A stretch of 62,204 nucleotides of DNA, taken from an uncultured Muribaculaceae bacterium. GTDB taxonomy: Bacteria; Bacteroidota; Bacteroidia; Bacteroidales; Muribaculaceae. A program made the position numbers and the translations under genes. The notes below the pieces were generated by a model, which made no database searches, had not been told where the DNA came from, and saw only the letters and a list, made by a program, of their open reading frames with translations. The stretch is from positions 1 to 62,204 of the forward strand of contig CAJUHM010000006.1 of assembly GCA_910586475.1 (NCBI GenBank), written 5' to 3'. This document shows, piece by piece, positions 53,373 through 61,238 of this stretch (positions within the stretch are counted from its first letter, which is position 1; each line of letters starts with the position of its first letter).

Positions 53373-53526
53373 AATAGATAATTACTAAATTTTGATGATT
53401 TAAATGGTTATAATTTTAAGTTAGTTAATAGTTTACAGTTATTAAGTCCCACGACCAGCTGCGGTGTTGCAGATTTTCATGGTTTAAAGCGCGACTATGA
53501 TGGTTATGATGTCGCAATGCATTACG

Positions 53527-53558
53527 CAAAATTATTGATTATTTTTCCAACTTCCAAA
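53527..53558 (-). promoter_or_regulatory. exbB operon promoter (TTTG-N20-TAATTTTG)
   Basis: On the minus strand TTTG (53555-53558) and TAATTTTG (53527-53534) are exactly 20 nt apart, a full Bacteroidetes consensus. Confidence 0.75.
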
Positions 53559-53729
53559 CTTTTTCGACCAAAAAAGCATGAATCTTCAATCTTTTCCCAT
53601 CTTTTCACTTTCAACCTAAAATCGACCACTTCAATAGTGACAAATGCGCTGTCGGACCATGCGCAACAACACAATATAGATTTTTAGTCAGTTTCTTAAA
53701 AATTATTTAAAATTCTCAAAAAATATCGG

Positions 53730-53737
53730 TAACTTTG
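53730..53737 (+). promoter_or_regulatory. -7 box (TAACTTTG) of the nqr operon
   Basis: A perfect -7 element 38 nt before the nqrA ATG. The -33 position reads TTTA rather than TTTG. Confidence 0.6.
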
Positions 53738-53775
53738 CATCCAGTCAATAAATAATTTTAATTCAAGCTTTACAC

Positions 53776-55119
53776 ATGGGCAAATCCATAAAACTTAACA
53801 GGGGACTTGACCTAAGACTCGAGGGAGGTCTGGACGGCTCAGAAAAGCCGATTGCAATTCCTTCATCGTCCGCGGCAATCTACCCCGATGATTTTCCGGG
53901 ATTCACTCCCAAGCTTAGTGTCAGAGAAGGAGACCTGGTAGAGCCAGGCACTCCCCTAATGTTTGACAAAGTCAACGAGCAGATAAAACTTGTGTCGCCC
54001 GCAGGGGGCAAAGTCAAGGCCGTTGTCAGAGGCGAACGACGCAAAATCATCCGTGTCGAAGTCGAAATCCAGAACGGAGCAGTCTCGTCTGCAGTGTCAG
54101 CCCCCGGGAAATCGGCAGGCGAAATCGCGACGTGGCTTCAGAACAACGGGCTCTGGACAATGATGCGCCAGCGACCCTATGACATCGTTCCCACTCCGGG
54201 AGTCACTCCTGTCAACATTTTCGTCACAGCGTTTGACTCGGCACCTCTCGCCCTCTCTCTTGCGCAGACTACGGCTGGAGCGGGCAAGGAAATCGCAAAA
54301 GGCCTTGAACTGCTGAAGACACTTACGTCGGGCGAGATCTATGTTTCGACCCGACGAAACGACAACATCGAGCTGCCGTCGTTTGTCCACAATATTATTA
54401 TAGAGGGTCCCCACCCTGCCGGCAATCCGGGAGTTCAGATCGCCAACATCGCTCCAGTCAACAAAGGCGAGACGGTCTGGACGCTCGACATCGTCTCAGT
54501 CATGCGTATCGGCCGACTGGCACTCACCGGTGTGGCCGATTGGTCGACAACTGTCGCCATTGTCGGTTCGGAGGTCAAAGAACCTCGCATTGTAACCACA
54601 CAGGCAGGCGCCGCGATCGCTCCACTTATCGCAGGCGAGACTGAAGGGTCCGGACATCATCTGCGCATCATCGCAGGCAATGTGCTGACAGGCGTCAACG
54701 CAGGCGAAAACGGATTTCTCCATTTCCCCTACCGTCAGGTCACTGTCATTCCGGAAGGTGACGACGTAGACGAATTTATGGGCTGGGCCTCTATGAGCCC
54801 GAAGAAAATGAGTGTGAACCGTTCGTTCATCTCGTCGCTTCTGCCAGGAAAGAGATTCGCGCCTGACGCACGCCTCAATGGCGGAAGGAGAGCGATGATC
54901 ATGTCTGAGCAGTATGACAAAGTCATGCCGATGGACATCCTGCCTGAATATCTCATCAAGGCGGTTCTTGCCCGCGATATCGACCAGATGGAACGTCTCG
55001 GCATCTATGAGGTCGCTCCTGAGGATTTCGCATTATGCGAGTATGTCGACCCCTCGAAACTCGAACTTCAGAAAATCGTTCGCAAAGGGCTTGACTATCT
55101 CCGCAAGGAACTTGAATAG
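53776..55119 (+). CDS. nqrA: Na+-translocating NADH:quinone reductase subunit A
   Basis: The 447-residue NqrA is the soluble subunit that contributes to the quinone site. It begins KSIKLNRGLDLRLEGG, with the usual barrel-sandwich N-terminus (FTPKLSVREGDLVEPGTPLM) and IIEGPHPAGNPGVQIA. Length is standard (~447). It starts the six-gene nqrABCDEF operon, whose product oxidises NADH, reduces menaquinone and exports Na+. Confidence 0.95.
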   Translation: MGKSIKLNRGLDLRLEGGLDGSEKPIAIPSSSAAIYPDDFPGFTPKLSVREGDLVEPGTPLMFDKVNEQIKLVSPAGGKVKAVVRGERRKIIRVEVEIQNGAVSSAVSAPGKSAGEIATWLQNNGLWTMMRQRPYDIVPTPGVTPVNIFVTAFDSAPLALSLAQTTAGAGKEIAKGLELLKTLTSGEIYVSTRRNDNIELPSFVHNIIIEGPHPAGNPGVQIANIAPVNKGETVWTLDIVSVMRIGRLALTGVADWSTTVAIVGSEVKEPRIVTTQAGAAIAPLIAGETEGSGHHLRIIAGNVLTGVNAGENGFLHFPYRQVTVIPEGDDVDEFMGWASMSPKKMSVNRSFISSLLPGKRFAPDARLNGGRRAMIMSEQYDKVMPMDILPEYLIKAVLARDIDQMERLGIYEVAPEDFALCEYVDPSKLELQKIVRKGLDYLRKELE

Positions 55120-55153
55120 ACAATATGTAACCAACTATCAAGCAAAGAAATAA

Positions 55154-56344
55154 ATGCTACGCAAATATCTTGACAAAATAAAGCCGAATTTCGAGCCAGA
55201 GGGTAAGCTTCATGCGTTCCGCTCGGTGTTCGACGGTTTCGAGACATTTCTCTACACTCCGCGCTCGACGTCACAGTCGGGAGTCCATGTCCATGACAGT
55301 CTCGACTCGAAGCGCGTGATGATCATCGTTGTGGCTGCGCTGATGCCATGTCTGCTTTTCGGAATGTACAACGCCGGCTATCAGAATTTCATCGGCTCAG
55401 GCATAAGTGACCTTAATTTCTGGTCAATCATGCTCTACGGCTTCCTTGCCATCCTTCCTAAAATCCTTGTGACATATATTGTCGGTCTGGGGATCGAATT
55501 CGTTGTCGCCCAGTGGCGCGGCGAAGAGATCCAGGAGGGTTTCCTTGTGACCGGTATTCTTGTGCCGCTGATCTGTCCGATCACTACCCCGCTCTGGATG
55601 CTGGCAGTGGCAACGGCATTTTCCGTGATATTCGTCAAGGAAGTATTCGGAGGCACAGGCTTCAACATCTTCAATGTCGCACTGGTGACCCGCGCGGTTC
55701 TTTTCTTCGGATATCCGGCACAGATGAGCGGAGACCGGGCATTCATCTCTGCGGAACCGATCTTCGGCCTTGGCGGAACGGTCCATTACAGTGATGCTTT
55801 CACAGGGGCGACACCGCTTGGCCAGATCGCCAACGGCGCGAGCGCAGCGACTGATGCGGCCGGCAACATACTTTCGACCTGGAACGCATTTCTCGGGCTC
55901 TATCCGGGTTCGTTCGGCGAGACCTCAACACTTTGCGTGCTCATTGGAGCGGCCATACTTCTGGCCACAGGGATCGCGAGCTGGAAGATCATGGCATCTG
56001 TATTTGCGGGAGGGGTGTTTATGGGCTGGATCGCCTACACGTTCCAAAGTCCTCTCTACCCGGGATCTGCACTTCAACCGATCGACCAGCTTGTCTATGG
56101 TGGATTTGCATTTGCGGCAGTCTTCATGGCCACAGACCCTGTTACGGCTGCGCGAACGGGTGTCGGAAAATATATCTACGGCTTCCTTGTCGGCGTCATA
56201 GCCATCATTATCCGCGTATACAACAACGGTTATCCCGAGGGTGCGATGCTTGCCGTACTGCTTATGAATGCACTGGCACCGCTGATCGACTATTGCGTAG
56301 TGCAGGCGAATATCTCACGCCGTCTGAAACGCACGCTAAGATAA
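55154..56344 (+). CDS. nqrB: Na+-translocating NADH:quinone reductase subunit B
   Basis: A 396-residue membrane subunit with about ten helices. The covalent FMN site is visible as TGAT (residues 217-220) with Thr220 as the modified residue. The N-terminal HVHDSLDSKRVMI and the GDYPAQM-type FGYPAQMSGDRAF segment are conserved. It forms the Na+ pathway core. It lies 34 nt after nqrA. The flavin transferase ApbE needed to attach FMN is not in the window. Confidence 0.95.
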   Translation: MLRKYLDKIKPNFEPEGKLHAFRSVFDGFETFLYTPRSTSQSGVHVHDSLDSKRVMIIVVAALMPCLLFGMYNAGYQNFIGSGISDLNFWSIMLYGFLAILPKILVTYIVGLGIEFVVAQWRGEEIQEGFLVTGILVPLICPITTPLWMLAVATAFSVIFVKEVFGGTGFNIFNVALVTRAVLFFGYPAQMSGDRAFISAEPIFGLGGTVHYSDAFTGATPLGQIANGASAATDAAGNILSTWNAFLGLYPGSFGETSTLCVLIGAAILLATGIASWKIMASVFAGGVFMGWIAYTFQSPLYPGSALQPIDQLVYGGFAFAAVFMATDPVTAARTGVGKYIYGFLVGVIAIIIRVYNNGYPEGAMLAVLLMNALAPLIDYCVVQANISRRLKRTLR

Positions 56345-56371
56345 TGACTCTAACCTAATGACTAAAACAAG

Positions 56372-57079
56372 ATGAACAAACAAAGCAACGTCTACACGAC
56401 AATTTACATAATTGTTCTCGTGCTGGTTGTCGGCACGGCGCTTGCGGCCACTTCGCTTGCGCTGAAGCCACGTCAGCAGGAGAATATCGACGCCGATAAA
56501 ATGCGCCAGATTCTTGCAGCTGTCCACATCACGCCCGCTCCAGGCGAAATCAAAGAGGATTTCAGCCGCTATATCAGAAAACAGATCCTCGTCGACGCTC
56601 AGGGAGATGAGATCGAAGGCGATGCCTTCACGATCAATATGGCCCAGGAAGTCAAGATTGAGGAAGCGAACCGCAAGCTACCGGTGTTTGTATGCGAACT
56701 TGAAAACGGAGAGACCAAATATATTCTTCCGGCCTACGGAGCGGGACTGTGGGGTCCGATCTGGGGGTATATCGCCATCGACAGCAACGGATCGACAGTC
56801 TACGGCGCATATTTCGCGCACCAGGGTGAGACACCGGGACTCGGTGCGGAAATCGAGAAGCCGGCATTTACGGACCAGTTCAATTCAGACCTGAACCTGT
56901 TCAAAGATGGACGCTATCTGCCGATCGAAGTAGTCAAGGGCGGAGTGGCACCGTCGAACGGAGCCGATTATGTCAACGGAATCTCGGGCGGAACAATCAC
57001 GAGCAAGGGCGTCAGCGCAATGCTCGAGAACTGCCTCCTGCCCTATAAAAACTATCTTGAACAATTAAGCAAGAACTAA
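56372..57079 (+). CDS. nqrC: Na+-translocating NADH:quinone reductase subunit C
   Basis: A 235-residue protein with one N-terminal helix (~8-30) and a periplasmic FMN-binding domain. The FMN attachment motif is SGGT (residues 205-208) with Thr208 as the probable modified residue, in NGISGGTITSKGV. GLWGPIWGYIAI and GETPGLGAEI are family segments. It shuttles electrons between NqrF/NqrD/NqrE and NqrB. Confidence 0.95.
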   Translation: MNKQSNVYTTIYIIVLVLVVGTALAATSLALKPRQQENIDADKMRQILAAVHITPAPGEIKEDFSRYIRKQILVDAQGDEIEGDAFTINMAQEVKIEEANRKLPVFVCELENGETKYILPAYGAGLWGPIWGYIAIDSNGSTVYGAYFAHQGETPGLGAEIEKPAFTDQFNSDLNLFKDGRYLPIEVVKGGVAPSNGADYVNGISGGTITSKGVSAMLENCLLPYKNYLEQLSKN

Positions 57080-57084
57080 AAGAT

Positions 57085-57711
57085 ATGGCAGATAAAATCA
57101 ATTATAAGAGCGTTTTCTTCAATCCGTTTTCGAAGAACAATCCGGTGATTGTGCAGGTGCTCGGCATCTGTTCAGTGCTCGCAGTGACCGCTCAGTTAGA
57201 GCCAGCAATCGTCATGGGCATGTCGGTTATCGCGGTGCTCGCATTCTCGAATGTGATCATCTCGCTTCTACGCAACACAATCCCCACCAATATCCGAATC
57301 ATAGTGCAGCTTGTCGTTGTGGCAGGTCTGGTTGTCATTGTCGACCAGCTGCTTAAGGCCTACACGTATGACGTCAGCAAACAGCTGTCGGTTTTTATCG
57401 GACTTATAATTACAAACTGTATCCTGATGGGACGCCTCGAAGCGTTTGCCATGGCCAACAGCCCGTGGCCGTCGTTTCTTGACGGGATCGGCAACGGGAT
57501 CGGCTACACGATCATTCTTGTGATCGTCGGATTCTTCCGCGAGCTTCTGGGAAGCGGCACACTTCTCGGCTACCAGATTGTTCCGCAGTGGTGTTACGAT
57601 CACGGCTACGTCAACAACGGTCTGATGATTCTTCCGCCGATGGCCCTCATCGTCGTTGCCTGCATCATCTGGGTTCACCGACTCTGCAACAAAGACCTTC
57701 AGGAAGATTGA
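57085..57711 (+). CDS. nqrD: Na+-translocating NADH:quinone reductase subunit D
   Basis: A 208-residue membrane protein with six helices. Two cysteines, Cys29 (LGICSVLAV) and Cys112 (ITNCILMGR), sit at the positions known to hold the intramembrane iron centre together with NqrE. NSPWPSFLDGIGNGIGY is a conserved loop. It starts 5 nt after nqrC and is homologous to NqrE, with which it forms an inverted pair in the membrane. Confidence 0.95.
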   Translation: MADKINYKSVFFNPFSKNNPVIVQVLGICSVLAVTAQLEPAIVMGMSVIAVLAFSNVIISLLRNTIPTNIRIIVQLVVVAGLVVIVDQLLKAYTYDVSKQLSVFIGLIITNCILMGRLEAFAMANSPWPSFLDGIGNGIGYTIILVIVGFFRELLGSGTLLGYQIVPQWCYDHGYVNNGLMILPPMALIVVACIIWVHRLCNKDLQED

Positions 57712-57741
57712 TTACGAACCACATAGCACACTAATAAAAAG

Positions 57742-58359
57742 ATGGAAAATCTTAACCTGTTCATACGATCGATATTTGTCGACAACATGATTTTCGCCTA
57801 CTTTCTGGGGATGTGCTCGTTCCTGGCGGTTTCGAAGAACGTCAAGACAGCACTCGGACTCGGAGTTGCGGTCACGTTCATGCTTGTTGTCACACTTCCA
57901 ATCAACTATCTGCTCAACACCTACGTTCTTTCGGCAGGCGCACTGACGTGGCTTGGCCCGGAATATGCGGATGTTGATCTGAGTTTCCTCTCGCTGATCA
58001 TGTTTATCGCGGTCATCGCCTCGATGACACAGCTTGTCGAGATGGCCGTCGAGAAATTCTCACCGTCGCTCTATGCCTCGCTCGGAATCTTCCTTCCGCT
58101 AATCGCGGTCAACTGCGCCATTCTCGGAGGATCGCTCTTCATGCAGCAGCGCGAATTCTCAAGCATCGGCACAGCAATCTGCGCCGGCGGGGGATGGGGT
58201 CTCGGCTGGCTTCTGGCGATCACAGCGATCGCAGCTATCCGCGAACGCCTCGCGACATATTCCAATATTCCAAAACCGCTTCGTGGAATCGGAATCACGT
58301 TTATCCTCACCGCACTGATGGGGATCGCATTCATGAGTTTCCTCGGGATAAAGCTTTGA
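57742..58359 (+). CDS. nqrE: Na+-translocating NADH:quinone reductase subunit E
   Basis: A 205-residue six-helix membrane protein. Cys25 (LGMCSFLAVS) and the cysteine in VNCAILGG are the NqrE half of the iron site. LSLIMFIAVIASMTQLVEM and GGGWGLGWLLAI are typical. It lies 30 nt after nqrD. Confidence 0.95.
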   Translation: MENLNLFIRSIFVDNMIFAYFLGMCSFLAVSKNVKTALGLGVAVTFMLVVTLPINYLLNTYVLSAGALTWLGPEYADVDLSFLSLIMFIAVIASMTQLVEMAVEKFSPSLYASLGIFLPLIAVNCAILGGSLFMQQREFSSIGTAICAGGGWGLGWLLAITAIAAIRERLATYSNIPKPLRGIGITFILTALMGIAFMSFLGIKL

Positions 58360-58369
58360 TAGAACCAAA

Positions 58370-59674
58370 ATGACTATGAAATTACTGACTATTATTCTGT
58401 CACAGACGTCGCTGACAATCGTTTCCGGCGTCGGCATATTCCTGCTGATCACCCTGCTGCTTGTCGCTGTGCTACTGACGGCCAAGCATTTCCTGGTCCA
58501 TTCGGGAAAGGTCAAGATCACAATCAACAACGACACCACCATTGAGGCGGATTCGGGAAAAGCCCTGCTTTCGACAATGGCGGACAATAACGTATTCCTC
58601 CCGTCGGCCTGCGGCGGCAAGGGCAGCTGCGGCCAGTGCAAGGTGCAGGTGCTCGAGGGCGGTGGCAACATATTGCCAACCGAAACGGTCCATTTCACCC
58701 GTAAAGAGATGAAAGACAACTGGCGTCTGGCCTGTCAGGTCAAGGTGAAGGAGGATATGAAACTCGCCGTTCCCGCATCGGTTCTCGATGTCAAGGAGTG
58801 GGAATGTACGGTTGTGTCGAACAAGAATGTCGCCACCTTCATCAAGGAATTCATTGTGGCTCTGCCGGAAGGCGCGCATATGGACTTCATACCCGGCTCT
58901 TATGCACAGATCAAGATTCCGGCCTATGAAATGGACTACGACAAGGATATCGACAAGGATTCGATCGGGGCAGAATATCTTCCTGCGTGGGAGAAATTCG
59001 ATCTGTTCGGTCTGAAATGCCGCAACGAAGAGGCGACGGTCCGCGCCTATTCAATGGCCAACTATCCGGCTGAGGGCGACCGCTTCATGCTTACGGTCAG
59101 AATCGCCACTCCGCCGTTCAAACCAAAACCCGAAGTCGGATTCATGGATGTCATGCCCGGTATAGCATCAAGCTATATATTCACACTGAAACCTGGCGAC
59201 AAGGTGCTGATGAGCGGCCCCTACGGAGACTTCCACCCGATTTTCGATTCGAAGAAAGAGATGATGTGGATCGGCGGAGGTGCCGGTATGGCTCCGCTGC
59301 GCGCCCAGATCATGCACATGACAAAAACGCTCAACACCCGCGACCGCGAAATGCATTATTTCTATGGCGCCCGCGCACTTAATGAGGTGTTTTATCTCGA
59401 TGACTTCCTGAATCTTGAAAAGGAATTCCCGAACTTCCATTTCCATCTTGCACTCGACCGCCCCGATCCCGCAGCGGATGCGGCCGGTGTGAAATACACT
59501 CCGGGCTTCGTCCATCAGGTCATCTTAGAAACATACCTGAAGGATCACGAGAATCCGGAAGATATCGAATATTACATGTGCGGCCCCGGCCCGATGAGTA
59601 ATGCTGTCAACAAGATGCTCGATTCGCTGGGCGTCGATCCGGAAAACATCCACTACGACAACTTCGGAGGCTGA
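58370..59674 (+). CDS. nqrF: Na+-translocating NADH:quinone reductase subunit F
   Basis: The 434-residue NADH-oxidising subunit. One N-terminal helix (~15-37) anchors it. A 2Fe-2S ferredoxin domain follows with ligands Cys81, Cys87, Cys90 and Cys122 (CGGKGSCGQC, RLAC), then an FAD domain (VRAYSMANYP) and an NADH domain (MMWIGGGAGMAPLRAQI, MCGPGPMSNAV). Start could also be the ATG two codons later. It ends the operon and is followed by a strong terminator. Confidence 0.95.
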   Translation: MTMKLLTIILSQTSLTIVSGVGIFLLITLLLVAVLLTAKHFLVHSGKVKITINNDTTIEADSGKALLSTMADNNVFLPSACGGKGSCGQCKVQVLEGGGNILPTETVHFTRKEMKDNWRLACQVKVKEDMKLAVPASVLDVKEWECTVVSNKNVATFIKEFIVALPEGAHMDFIPGSYAQIKIPAYEMDYDKDIDKDSIGAEYLPAWEKFDLFGLKCRNEEATVRAYSMANYPAEGDRFMLTVRIATPPFKPKPEVGFMDVMPGIASSYIFTLKPGDKVLMSGPYGDFHPIFDSKKEMMWIGGGAGMAPLRAQIMHMTKTLNTRDREMHYFYGARALNEVFYLDDFLNLEKEFPNFHFHLALDRPDPAADAAGVKYTPGFVHQVILETYLKDHENPEDIEYYMCGPGPMSNAVNKMLDSLGVDPENIHYDNFGG

Positions 59675-59722
59675 TCGACTGGTGAATCCCAGCCGATCAA
59701 GTCCGCTAAACATCACTGAGGG

Positions 59723-59750
59723 CGCTGTGTTCAAAATTTTGAACACAGCG
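59723..59750. terminator. nqr operon terminator
   Basis: A perfect 28-nt palindrome (14-bp stem without loop) is followed by TCTTTTTTAT on the plus strand, 48 nt after the nqrF stop. The stem begins GGCGCTGTGT, very like the terminator at 42608-42644. Confidence 0.85.
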
Positions 59751-59786
59751 TCTTTTTTATGCACGGCTACCGATTGTGGCAGAGGC

Positions 59787-59989
59787 TGAGAGAGTGTTTG
59801 AATTTAAACCGCGTTAACAGTAATACGAATGAACGGCAGAAACTTCAAAATAATCCTGAGGCCTTTTTTGGCGAATTCCGCCAAGTCTCATCAGTCGCAT
59901 AGCCCGCTATGCTCCCTGCGTCAACTCGCGGAATTCGTTCAAAAAATTTCCTCAGTCTTAATTTGATTTAATTCCAAACACTCTCTGAG
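59787..59989 (-). repeat. Long imperfect palindrome, repeat family copy B
   Basis: The element folds on itself around GCATAGC-CC-GCTATGC (59897-59912). Inner arms GCGAATTCCG region (59871-59880) pair with 59929-59938 in register, followed by T-run/A-run pairing (59864-59868 with 59941-59945). Outer arms 59787-59808 (CTGAGAGAGTGTTTG...) pair with 59967-59989. A stretch of 35 nt around the core differs from copy C at one base. It fills most of the 59675-60066 gap. Confidence 0.75.
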
Positions 59990-60066
59990 AAAACAAAATG
60001 TCAAAGGTCTCTTTGCCGTATTTGGATCCGGAGAGAGTCCGGACCTTTGTGCGCATACGGCGGCGC

Positions 60067-60807
60067 TCATGAGAGAAAGGCTTGTCGGAGCGGAGAAAAC
60101 TGCGGCGGGACCGGCAGCCGGCCGGGATGAAGAAACATCATGACCGTGAGCGGCTGAGTGACAGTGGCGGAAGCAGACTGTCCGGCTGATTCTTCAGGAG
60201 GCGATCCAAGATCGAGAACCGGAAGCCGCGACTGCCGGACAAGGCGGAAAAAGTAGTTGACGCGGGTACGAGACCTGTAGGAGCCACAGAGTATGAGCAG
60301 CGACTGCGGGCCGAGGTCGATGGCTGGAAGTATCGCACGCCAGTGTTGTTCGAGTGCACGGCCACGATGGGGAAAACAGTCGCCATCGAGGATCAGGGCG
60401 AGCCTGAAGTTGAGACCGCGGCAGTGGTCGGGCGTCCGAGAGGAGACGAGGATCGGCTGCCATCGGGGGTCGGGAAGAACCGACAGCTTACGTTTGGGTA
60501 GAATGCGGCTGATGTCGGTGCGGCTACGACCGACAACACAGAAGGAATCGCCGGGCTGCACGACAGCAGCGCGCCAGCGGATATAGTCGGCGAGTGTGGC
60601 TCGGAGAATGTCGGATGAGGCAGGGTCGTTGCAGACGATGACCCGTTGTGGCTGGCGGCGTGCGCGCTGACGCTCAATGAATGCAACGACGCGTCGGGCG
60701 TGAGGATGGAGGCGATAGCCGACCCAGCGTTCAAACTGGGCGGCGTAGTCGCGCTGAATGGAAACCGGACGAGGCCGCAGAGGTGTAAATTGTCGGCGTG
60801 CAAACAT
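60067..60807 (-). CDS. Unrecognised GC-rich protein, 246 aa, between two repeats
   Basis: I do not recognise this protein. It is soluble, arginine-rich and GC-rich compared with its AT-rich surroundings. Its central part alternates strands and helices like a nucleotide-binding fold: RVIVCNDPASSDILRATL, SFCVVGRSRTDISRIL, LALILDGDCFPHRG (a Walker-B-like strand) and QSLLILCGSYRSRTR (like motif III of terminases or helicases). There is no Walker A. That resemblance is weak and only an inference. The N-terminal ~60 residues are basic (YRLHPHARRVVAFIERQRARR). It is flanked by repeat copies B and C. Confidence 0.6.
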   Translation of the reverse strand: MFARRQFTPLRPRPVSIQRDYAAQFERWVGYRLHPHARRVVAFIERQRARRQPQRVIVCNDPASSDILRATLADYIRWRAAVVQPGDSFCVVGRSRTDISRILPKRKLSVLPDPRWQPILVSSRTPDHCRGLNFRLALILDGDCFPHRGRALEQHWRAILPAIDLGPQSLLILCGSYRSRTRVNYFFRLVRQSRLPVLDLGSPPEESAGQSASATVTQPLTVMMFLHPGRLPVPPQFSPLRQAFLS

Positions 60808-60811
60808 GCCG

Positions 60812-60819
60812 CAAAAATA
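60812..60819 (-). promoter_or_regulatory. -7 box (TATTTTTG) directly before the 60807 start
   Basis: TATTTTTG on the minus strand ends only 4 nt before the ATG. If used, the transcript would start at or next to the start codon and be leaderless. No -33 element is evident. Confidence 0.35.
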
Positions 60820-60889
60820 ACCCGAAACCGTTCTTCCGAATGTCTAAATACAACATTTGCGGATGATTCGGTTGCGACGGAAGAATACT

Positions 60890-61075
60890 AAGAGTATGTT
60901 TAAGGCACATTAACTACAAATAGCATGAATATAATGTGGCCTTTTTGGGGCTAATTGCACCAAGTCTCAGCAGTCGCATAGCCCGCTATGCTCCTTTTTC
61001 AACTTGCGAAATTTATCCGAAAAATTCTCTCAATCAAGTTTGTATTTTTAAACAGTTTTAATATTTCAAACAATC
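60890..61075 (-). repeat. Long imperfect palindrome, repeat family copy C
   Basis: Same core as copy B, GCATAGC-CC-GCTATGC (60976-60991), with the same CCAAGTCTCA flank. The arms are more AT-rich and less well paired (GGCCTTTTTGGGG left, CCGAAAAATTCTC right). The outer left part (AGAGTATGTTTAA, ATTAAC) also aligns with copy B. The ends are approximate. It lies between the 60807 and 61239 genes, in the same orientation as copy B, and takes up much of the 60808-61238 gap. Confidence 0.65.
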
Positions 61076-61163
61076 AGATAATCCTATTGATCATAAAAAT
61101 ACAAATGGAATGCAAATTCAGCGTTAAATAAAGTTAATCGAGGATAAAAAATTGCGATCTCAC

Positions 61164-61194
61164 TTGCTATGCGGAATGCAAGTCATTATTTTTG
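61164..61194 (+). promoter_or_regulatory. Promoter of the 61239 gene (TTG-N20-TATTTTTG)
   Basis: TTG at 61164-61166 and TATTTTTG at 61187-61194 are 20 nt apart, near-consensus. The ATG is 44 nt after the -7 box. Confidence 0.6.
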
Positions 61195-61238
61195 CGCAAA
61201 ATAGCCTTTCAACCAACCATTAATCACCCCAAATTGCC

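Larger units (their letters stand above)
53373..53775. other. Divergent intergenic region between exbB and nqrA
   Basis: This 403-nt region holds the exbB promoter (53527-53558) and the nqrA -7 box (53730-53737). The exbB leader of about 150 nt is AT-rich near the start codon. No gene or structured RNA was recognised. Confidence 0.5.
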
